Source of the DNA: Chitinophaga pinensis
GTDB taxonomy: Bacteria; Bacteroidota; Bacteroidia; Chitinophagales; Chitinophagaceae
Reading direction: 5' to 3'
Length of the DNA: 59,828 nt
Assembly: GCA_943333125.1 (NCBI GenBank)
Contig: CALQSB010000016.1
Span: 1-59,828, forward strand
Under the pieces are notes generated by a model. It was not told the DNA's origin and searched no databases. It saw nothing but the letters and a program-made list of their open reading frames with translations. Positions 53,318 through 59,828 of this stretch are shown here, piece after piece (positions within the stretch are counted from its first letter, which is position 1; each line of letters starts with the position of its first letter). Both the position numbers and the translations under genes were made by a program.

Positions 53318-54982
53318 ATGGATAATTATCAAATCGCAGACAGTTTTTCTTTGCTCTCTAAACTGATGGATATACATGGAGAAAATAGTTTTAAAGCGAA
53401 ATCTTATGCGTCTGCATCTTTCGCAATTGAAAAATTATCGGCAAAATTAATCGATACGCCTTCCGACAAAATTGCTTCATTAAATGGAATTGGCATTTCT
53501 ACAGGCCAAAAAATCATAGAATTTCTTCAAACTGGAAAAATATTTTTATTAGAAGAAATGATCTCAAAAACACCTTCCGGCATAATTGAAATGCTAAATA
53601 TAAAAGGCATCGGTCCTAAAAAAATAAATACGATATGGAAAGAGATGGAAATCGAAACCGTAGGTGAATTATTATATGCCTGTAAAGAAAACAGATTAAA
53701 ACTATACAAAGGATTTGGCGAGAAGACACAGCAAAATGTAATTCATTCAATTGAATTTTATAATAAAAACAGAGGTCGTTATTTATACGCTCAAGCCGCT
53801 CAGGTTGTAACCGAATTTGAAGTCTTTCTCTCCACTGTTTTTCCAAATCAAAGAATAGAAAATACCGGAATGTTTAAAAGACAAATGGAAATTGTTGATC
53901 AGATTGAATTTATCGTCGAAGGAAGCCCCATCGAAATAGAAAATAAATTGTCGGAATCAGAAAGCCTTTTGCTGATTGATAAAAAAGATGACTCCCTACA
54001 ATTTTCAACACCAGCAGGAATCAACCTGATAATCTATCCTACAGAAAAATCATTGTTTATTAGCAGGTCTATACAATTGTCGTCCTCTGAAGATTTCTGG
54101 AATGAACTCCTTAAATCCAATTCAAATGCAACCGCTTTCCCGGATTCTACAAATCAGTTCTTTGCAGATAGATCGTTGCCCCTGATTCCCGAATTTTCTA
54201 GAGAAAACCCCGAGATAGTTTCCACATACAGAGATAGGACGTTCCCCGATTGTATTAAAGTAGCTGATATAAAAGGAATCATCCACAGTCACAGCAACTG
54301 GAGTGATGGCAATAATACCATTGAGGAAATGGGAATGGCTTGCATAGAAATGGGAATGGAATATCTAGTAATCAGTGATCACAGCAAATCCGCATTTTAT
54401 GCTCAGGGACTTTCTGTAGAAAAAATAATGGCTCAGCATGAATACATAGACAGTTTAAATAAAAAATTAGCTCCTTTCAGAATATTTAAAAGTATAGAAT
54501 CGGATATTTTATTTGACGGCAGTCTGGACTATGAAGAAGATGTATTGAAAAAGTTTGATCTCGTCATTGCATCGGTTCACAGCAATTTAAAAATGAATGA
54601 GGAGAAAGCTATGATGAGATTGATTAAAGCCATTGAGAATCCTTATACGACTATTCTAGGGCACATGACAGGACGATTGCTGCTGAGCAGACCGGGTTAT
54701 CCCGTTGATCATAAAAAAATAATAGATGCCTGCGCCGCTAATAATGTGGTGATTGAATTAAATGCTCATCCCAGCAGACTTGACATCGACTGGAGACAAA
54801 TCAATTATGCCCTGGAAAAAAATGTATTGATTTCTATAAATCCGGATGCCCATACTTTGGAAGGCTTGAAGGATATACAATATGGTGTGTTAGTTGCCCA
54901 AAAAGCATTGCTTACCAAAGAAAATAATCTAAGTAGTTTTTCATTGATTGAAATAATAAAACATCTGGAACTCAAAAAATAA
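53318..54982 (+). CDS. PolX-like protein with degenerate polymerase site and intact PHP domain
   Basis: A 554-residue relative of bacterial DNA polymerase X. The N-terminal 8-kDa-like and helix-hairpin-helix parts (about 1-140, LNGIGISTG, LNIKGIGPKKI) and the palm region are present. The palm motif normally GS-RR-x5-GDID reads TGMFKRQMEIVDQIE, so the two catalytic Asp are Q195 and E197, and the third (usually D-L-R) is N236 in GINLIIY. The C-terminal PHP phosphoesterase domain keeps its metal ligands: H323/H325 (IIHSHSNWSDG), SDH, ESDILFDG, SVHS, ELNAHP and NPDAH. It is likely a PHP nuclease on a DNA-binding scaffold rather than a polymerase (inference). Confidence 0.85.
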   Translation: MDNYQIADSFSLLSKLMDIHGENSFKAKSYASASFAIEKLSAKLIDTPSDKIASLNGIGISTGQKIIEFLQTGKIFLLEEMISKTPSGIIEMLNIKGIGPKKINTIWKEMEIETVGELLYACKENRLKLYKGFGEKTQQNVIHSIEFYNKNRGRYLYAQAAQVVTEFEVFLSTVFPNQRIENTGMFKRQMEIVDQIEFIVEGSPIEIENKLSESESLLLIDKKDDSLQFSTPAGINLIIYPTEKSLFISRSIQLSSSEDFWNELLKSNSNATAFPDSTNQFFADRSLPLIPEFSRENPEIVSTYRDRTFPDCIKVADIKGIIHSHSNWSDGNNTIEEMGMACIEMGMEYLVISDHSKSAFYAQGLSVEKIMAQHEYIDSLNKKLAPFRIFKSIESDILFDGSLDYEEDVLKKFDLVIASVHSNLKMNEEKAMMRLIKAIENPYTTILGHMTGRLLLSRPGYPVDHKKIIDACAANNVVIELNAHPSRLDIDWRQINYALEKNVLISINPDAHTLEGLKDIQYGVLVAQKALLTKENNLSSFSLIEIIKHLELKK

Positions 54983-54988
54983 TTGCCG

Positions 54989-57900
54989 TTAACTTTCTAA
55001 TGGAAGTTTCACGAAGAAGGTTGTTCCTGTACCGACCTCAGTTTCAAACCAAATTTTTCCTTCCGATTGCTCAACGATTCTCTTGCACATGGCCAGGCCC
55101 AATCCTGTACCTGAAGACTTGGTGGTAAAATTGGGCGTAAAAATCTTAAGACTAATTTCTTCGCTTATACCCTGACCGTTGTCTTTTATTTTAATGATGA
55201 TATGGCGATCTGTAATTAATTCTGATACCGTAATCACCGCTTCTCTTTCTGAAGGCACCGATTGAATGGCATTGAGAATTAAATTAGTGAACAACCGGTT
55301 TATCTGGGTTTTATCTGCTCTTATCAATTGCTTTTCCTCCAGCAATGCTCTGTTTATTTTTAAATTATCATTTATTTCATGTAATAAAATTACATTTCGT
55401 AACGTATCATTCAAATCAAAAACTTCTTTCTTTGCTTCTCCAATATTTGCAAACTGACTAAAGGCATTGGCAATATTACTCAGGTGATCAATTTGCTCAA
55501 TCAAAGTATTGGATACATTTTGAGCCAGTTCATTAATATTAGGTGATTTATTCTGAATAGATTTTTGCAAATACTGCATACTGAGTTTCATTGGAGTCAA
55601 CGGATTCTTGATCTCATGAGCTACTTGCCGAGCCATTTCCTTCCATGCGCCTTCTCTTTCTGTTTTTGCAAGAATTATTGCACTCTCTTCCAGTTTGTTT
55701 ACCATCTTATTATATTCAAGCACCAGCGCACCAATTTCATCATCTTTTTTCCAGTCGATGGTTTCATTATGAGTTCCAAGATTTATTCGTTTCATTTTTT
55801 CGGTAATCAAAGAAAACGAATTGGATATTTTATTGGTTATAAACAAGGAAACAATTCCTGCCAGGAGAAAGATAAATGCATTAAGATTTATAATGGTAAT
55901 AAGAAAATTTGAAATTTCTTGCTTCAAAATATTCTGAGAAGTAAAATAAGGAATGTTCAGAAATGCATAGTTGTTACCCTCCGCATCGATGACCGGAATA
56001 TAATTACTGATAAAAGTAAGGTTACCGATATTTTCTTTTTGAAAATACTGAATTTCTTTTTTATTGTTTAAATGATAAAAGGCAATGGGATCTATACGCG
56101 TACTGAGAATGCCTTTAGTATAAGGCAATGGCAGCGAGGAAATGCGTAAATTCCCATTAAGGTCGTAGAGATTAACATCTACGCCATGTATATCTGAAAT
56201 TTTCTGAACTACTTCTTCCAGTCTTTTATCATAATCAATATTATTAAAAGTACAGGTGTCTTTTACATTCCATCCGCTGGATATAGTTGATTTCACTTCC
56301 TTCTCCATTATTCTGATTACTCTGATCAGCTTTTCCCGATTATTGGATTCGTAATGAACGATAAAAAAAAGTATTGTGGCTACCCCAATTACTAGAAATG
56401 AAATCACACTAATAAAAATAATAGTGCCATGGATTTGGTTTCTTATTGAAAACTGCCAGTACGAGAATATTTTCTTTCTGTTTAATCTTGCAGAAACCAA
56501 AATATGAATGATCCATAGTAAAGCTGAAACGAGCAGGAATGAACAAAATAAATATGAAAACAAAGTGATAGACTCAATTGATACGTCATTTTCCTTGGAG
56601 ATGATGACCAGCTTTCCATCTCCGGCATTAAAGATTAACTCACTATAATTGTCTTTCTTATTTACTACAAAATCCTTTTGTTTTAATTCTTTTTGATTCA
56701 ATACAGATGGAAACGGATAATCATTATGGCTACTGATTAATTTCCAATCGTTGTAGATTGCAAAAGCATAGGATGAGGAATTCTCTATTGAGTTGGCCTT
56801 GCCCTTGGAAAACAACTCAGGGTATAAGGCATCTCCTCTTTGTTTTTTAGGTGTAGCTAAAATAAATAAATATCCGATTAAGTTATCTGATGAATCCCTA
56901 ATTGTTTTTTTACTCAGATAACTGAATAAATCAAATGACTGATCAAAATAATAAAGGCCATTTACTCCTGTGGGCTTTGACTGATTATTTAAAATGGTGT
57001 TGATGTCATTATAAGTAGTGGAATCTTTGTTAAACAATTGTTTTTCATCGGCAGAAAAAGCATAGAGATGAGTATCATATTTATTGGAATAGCCGCTGGA
57101 ATTACTGCTGATTAAACTGTCTTTAAGTGCTGCGTTTGAATTAAATGATTTAAATCTGAAAAAATTATCTTTTAAAAAATCATCACTAAAATCTAGCAGC
57201 ATTGATTTAATAAGCGTTTCATTGGCCGGATCCGATTTCAGTGCCAGGATTTCGGCGTAGTGTTTTCTACTTTCCAGCTCTTTTTTACTATTTTCTTCCA
57301 GAATAATCAGGCTTATAGAAACAGAAAAGAAAACCAGCCAAAATGCCAGCTTTGAAGAAATTACTTTTGAAGTGAGTACATTAGAGAATCGGCTATTTAA
57401 CAGCAACAGAAAAACAATCAGCCATAAGAGTACGTATATTTCAAAACCTCCTTTTATATTTCCGATTCTGAAGCTTAGAAATAACAGAGAAATGGTAATC
57501 ACTGATAATAGTAAAGGAATAACTATTTTATTAAAACTGGGTTTGATTAGATATAATATGACCTGACAAAAGAAATAATGACTAATAGAAATGAGACACA
57601 AAACTACAAATCCAATTACGCTATACTGGTTTAATGTAAAGAAATTAGTAACATCAAATGAAATCTGAGAATCTACAACCAATGATCTGATGATATTAGC
57701 TGAGATAAAACTAACCATTAGAATCAGTGATGAAGAAAAAGCAAGAGCCCCGATTTTCTGTGCCCGGTTTTTGATTTTTAATTTGAAATTATTGGCAACA
57801 ATCTGACTTCTCAGAAATAATACAAACCAAATAAAAATAAATGAATTGATAAATAAATCTCCCAGAGACCTCAATACCAAACCATTTCCATATATCGTAG

Positions 57901-58738
57901 GATCAAATATTTCAAATTGCCTGAAGTTTACCGGAAAAAAATAAAAATAACTGAGCACCCTCAGCCCTATAATAAGAAGAAACAAAATAAAAATCCCAAG
58001 CCACATGTTTCTTTCTTTACAGCAAAAAGAAGCGACCAGATGTATAAAGAACAATACCAGTAATAGCGCTGTCAATTGAAGCCAAATAGCTATAGTATTG
58101 TTTTTGTGAATTACATTCGACCTTTTTTCCAATACATAAAAAAGCGGCTTACCCTCAACGTTTTTTATTACCGCTGCATTTTTTGATTGACTTGAAATAT
58201 CGTAATTAAGGGTAATTGATTTATCAATTACAAAGTCATTTTGTAAATACTCATTTTCTATGAAGTAACTCCATTTGACAGGTATTAAAGCAATAACCTT
58301 AATATTATCTTTATCTTTTCGTTCCCATACATAATACCCATTATCCATTTTCAAAAAACCATTCTTCTCATTCCCATAAAGCATTAAAGGTAAAGGCACT
58401 ACTTTTTGAGTGTTCCAACAAACCAAGGAATCCGATGCAGTATTTGTGGTTTGGTAATAGAAAACAAAATAATCTTTCTTGATAAGTTTATTTAGCAATG
58501 ACTCATCAATTGAATGAAGTTTTATTTTATTAAAAGCAGCCTTGTCGTTTATTAAATTTTCAAAATCATTCTCCTGGATTTTTATGTAATTATCCAGTTT
58601 TTTTTGTACGGTATATAACGAAGAGTTTGCGGACCAATAATTATCAATTACAAATGAAATAGTAATCAACCATGCAGCAATGATTAAAAGATAAAGATGC
58701 TTGTAAATAAAGCGTGCGGGAGTTATAGTGTTTTGCAA
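54989..58738 (-). CDS. Large NtrY-like membrane sensor histidine kinase
   Basis: A 1249-residue kinase with an N-terminal membrane helix (about 15-32), an extracytoplasmic domain (about 35-210), a block of about seven membrane helices (about 215-470), a second sensory domain (about 480-745), two more helices (about 750-770 and 795-820) and a third sensory domain. A final membrane helix (about 945-965), HAMP (about 966-1020) and the kinase core follow: H1041 (MARQVAHEIKNPLTPMKLSM), NLILNAIQS, DNGQGIS, TTKSSGTGLGLAMCKRIV. The kinase core is NtrY-like. No response regulator lies beside it; stimulus unknown. It starts 16 bp after mazG. Confidence 0.92.
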   Translation of the reverse strand: MQNTITPARFIYKHLYLLIIAAWLITISFVIDNYWSANSSLYTVQKKLDNYIKIQENDFENLINDKAAFNKIKLHSIDESLLNKLIKKDYFVFYYQTTNTASDSLVCWNTQKVVPLPLMLYGNEKNGFLKMDNGYYVWERKDKDNIKVIALIPVKWSYFIENEYLQNDFVIDKSITLNYDISSQSKNAAVIKNVEGKPLFYVLEKRSNVIHKNNTIAIWLQLTALLLVLFFIHLVASFCCKERNMWLGIFILFLLIIGLRVLSYFYFFPVNFRQFEIFDPTIYGNGLVLRSLGDLFINSFIFIWFVLFLRSQIVANNFKLKIKNRAQKIGALAFSSSLILMVSFISANIIRSLVVDSQISFDVTNFFTLNQYSVIGFVVLCLISISHYFFCQVILYLIKPSFNKIVIPLLLSVITISLLFLSFRIGNIKGGFEIYVLLWLIVFLLLLNSRFSNVLTSKVISSKLAFWLVFFSVSISLIILEENSKKELESRKHYAEILALKSDPANETLIKSMLLDFSDDFLKDNFFRFKSFNSNAALKDSLISSNSSGYSNKYDTHLYAFSADEKQLFNKDSTTYNDINTILNNQSKPTGVNGLYYFDQSFDLFSYLSKKTIRDSSDNLIGYLFILATPKKQRGDALYPELFSKGKANSIENSSSYAFAIYNDWKLISSHNDYPFPSVLNQKELKQKDFVVNKKDNYSELIFNAGDGKLVIISKENDVSIESITLFSYLFCSFLLVSALLWIIHILVSARLNRKKIFSYWQFSIRNQIHGTIIFISVISFLVIGVATILFFIVHYESNNREKLIRVIRIMEKEVKSTISSGWNVKDTCTFNNIDYDKRLEEVVQKISDIHGVDVNLYDLNGNLRISSLPLPYTKGILSTRIDPIAFYHLNNKKEIQYFQKENIGNLTFISNYIPVIDAEGNNYAFLNIPYFTSQNILKQEISNFLITIINLNAFIFLLAGIVSLFITNKISNSFSLITEKMKRINLGTHNETIDWKKDDEIGALVLEYNKMVNKLEESAIILAKTEREGAWKEMARQVAHEIKNPLTPMKLSMQYLQKSIQNKSPNINELAQNVSNTLIEQIDHLSNIANAFSQFANIGEAKKEVFDLNDTLRNVILLHEINDNLKINRALLEEKQLIRADKTQINRLFTNLILNAIQSVPSEREAVITVSELITDRHIIIKIKDNGQGISEEISLKIFTPNFTTKSSGTGLGLAMCKRIVEQSEGKIWFETEVGTGTTFFVKLPLES

Positions 58739-58754
58739 ATTTTAATTTTATTAT

Positions 58755-59519
58755 TTATTTTGATTTAGCCAGATTCCAAAGCTCATCCATTTCCTGCAAA
58801 GTCATATCATGTAAAAATTTATTGTTTTTTGCAGCATTTTCTTCCATCATGGTAAATCTTTTTATGAATTTCCTGTTGGTTCTTTCCAGCGCCTGCTCTG
58901 CATCGACCTGTAAATACCTTGCAAAATTAACCAAAGAGAAAAAAACATCTCCCATTTCGTCCTCTATATTTTCGATTTCTCCCGATTTAACGGCCTCTTT
59001 TAATTCTGCGATTTCTTCCTCTACTTTTTCCCAAACCTGTTCGGTATTGTCCCATTCAAATCCTACCTGTTTGGATTTTTCCTGAAGCCGAATTGCTTTT
59101 ACCATTGAAGGTAATGATTTAGGCACGCCGGATAACACCGACTTTTTACCTTCCTTAAGTTTTATTTTTTCCCAGTTTTGTTTTACCTGCTCCTCGTTTT
59201 CCACTTTTACATCTCCATAAATATGAGGATGTCGGGTTATTAATTTCTCACAAACCCCTTCAATGACATCTTTTAAATCGAACGAGTTTTTTTCAGAACC
59301 AATTTTGGCGTAAAAGACTATATGTAAAAGCAAATCCCCCAGTTCTTCTTTTATGCCTTTCCAGTCATTGTCGGAAATAGCATCTGCGAGCTCGTAAGTT
59401 TCTTCAATAGTAAGATTCCGCAGTGTAGCTATCGTTTGTTTTTTATCCCAGGGACATTTTTCCCTCAGTTCATCCATTATTTCTATTAATCTCAAAAACT
59501 GATTCGATGTGTCGTTCAT
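58755..59519 (-). CDS. mazG: Nucleoside triphosphate pyrophosphohydrolase MazG
   Basis: A 254-residue enzyme that hydrolyses (d)NTPs to monophosphates and pyrophosphate, cleaning damaged nucleotides and lowering ppGpp. Two MazG folds are visible: N-terminal REKCPWDKKQTIATLRNLTI then EETYELADAI and EELGDLLLHIVFYA, and C-terminal EEIAELKEAV then EDEMGDVFFSLVNFARYL. The ExxE and ExxD magnesium-binding motifs are intact. Length matches E. coli MazG. Upstream kinase-independent start; the NtrY-like gene follows on the same strand. Confidence 0.96.
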   Translation of the reverse strand: MNDTSNQFLRLIEIMDELREKCPWDKKQTIATLRNLTIEETYELADAISDNDWKGIKEELGDLLLHIVFYAKIGSEKNSFDLKDVIEGVCEKLITRHPHIYGDVKVENEEQVKQNWEKIKLKEGKKSVLSGVPKSLPSMVKAIRLQEKSKQVGFEWDNTEQVWEKVEEEIAELKEAVKSGEIENIEDEMGDVFFSLVNFARYLQVDAEQALERTNRKFIKRFTMMEENAAKNNKFLHDMTLQEMDELWNLAKSK

Positions 59520-59828
59520 TTAATTATATTTACGATGATTATTTTGATAAAAATAACAAAGTTTATCCTTAAGTTGCAAAAGGCGTTTATAATATGCTAA
59601 ATTCGGGCTTCATAAATTATACCTCATGAAATGTCTATAACGAAACTTTCAATACCATCCGAGTTTGAGAATTAGGGCATAACATGTGACAAATAAAAAA
59701 CAATAAATATTAACACATGAAATGTCCATAACGAAACTTTCAATGCCATCCGAGTTTGAGAATTAGGACATAACATGTGACAAATAAAAAACAATAAATA
59801 TTAACACATGAAATATTTCATCATAGCA
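59520..59828. other. Terminal intergenic region with tandem repeat and a possible gene start
   Basis: Holds the mazG upstream region, then the 91-bp tandem repeat. At 59808 an ATG opens a frame (MKYFIIA) that runs off the window and looks like the start of a signal peptide. Too short to assign. Confidence 0.4.
59625..59814 (+). repeat. 91-bp tandem direct repeat, two full copies and a start of a third
   Basis: Copies start at 59625 and 59716 with three mismatches over 91 bp. A third copy begins at 59807 but matches only about 8 bases (CATGAAAT). Each unit begins with CATGAAAT, so each copy resembles the start region of the possible gene at 59808. Confidence 0.9.

Noticed and set aside
59625-59814. 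CRISPR array at the right edge
   Set aside because: The whole 91-bp unit is conserved between copies, with no variable spacers, and no cas genes are present.

Overview
The window is about 60 kb of an AT-rich chromosome from the phylum Bacteroidota. Family level cannot be proven, but the gene set looks like Chitinophagaceae or a close relative. The signs are the DUF4295-L33-L28 cluster beside ftsY, a SprE/PorW-like type IX secretion protein, a HYC_CC_PP protein, TAnnTTTG-type promoter boxes, starts without Shine-Dalgarno sequences, and a lysine/alanine-rich histone H1-like protein. I saw no tRNA, rRNA, CRISPR array, phage or transposase gene.

Layout. 1-5513: two large surface proteins on the minus strand, one cut by the window edge and one a 1492-residue repetitive adhesin/fibre. 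5514-6163: repeats and a terminator. 6164-10309: a two-component system (propeller-type sensor kinase, small zinc ribbon, LytTR regulator). 10500-12772: a heavy-metal (probably copper) trafficking cluster. 13076-17470: putative porin, purine nucleoside phosphorylase and succinyl-CoA ligase beta subunit. 17566-23435: acetyltransferase, PBP1A and SprE/PorW-like TPR protein. 23615-25690: a plus-strand cluster with an M23-like membrane stub, bactofilin, AtpZ, a membrane protein and a SprT-like protein. 25853-31950: thioredoxin-like protein and a complete RND efflux operon. 32118-36657: a signalling operon made of an outer-membrane protein, a PstS-like periplasmic protein, a HAMP kinase, a receiver protein and a receiver-adenylate cyclase. 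36658-37559: mobile and structured repeats. 37560-39311: ftsY, DUF4295, rpmG, rpmB. 39444-47052: OsmC, EamA, DUF2723 protein, and a VWA/AAA+ pair. 47098-51836: META lipoprotein, MurB, PriA, PlsC. 52284-54982: L21, L27, histone H1-like protein and a PolX homologue. 54989-59519: NtrY-like kinase and MazG. The window ends in a 91-bp tandem repeat.

Most genes are housekeeping or common envelope and signalling functions. The less ordinary items are: (1) a 177-bp near-palindromic MITE-like element in two 96%-identical copies; (2) GC-rich REP-like elements, one of which forms the last codons and stop of the LytTR regulator; (3) a second hairpin repeat family whose folding is kept by G-U changes on one strand; (4) a PolX whose polymerase carboxylates are all substituted while its PHP domain looks intact; (5) the porin/PstS-like/kinase/receiver/cyclase operon, which looks like a self-contained sensing circuit ending in cAMP; (6) a bactofilin-linked membrane protein that resembles the N-terminus of M23 peptidases but lacks the peptidase. 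All functional statements are inferred from sequence by eye.
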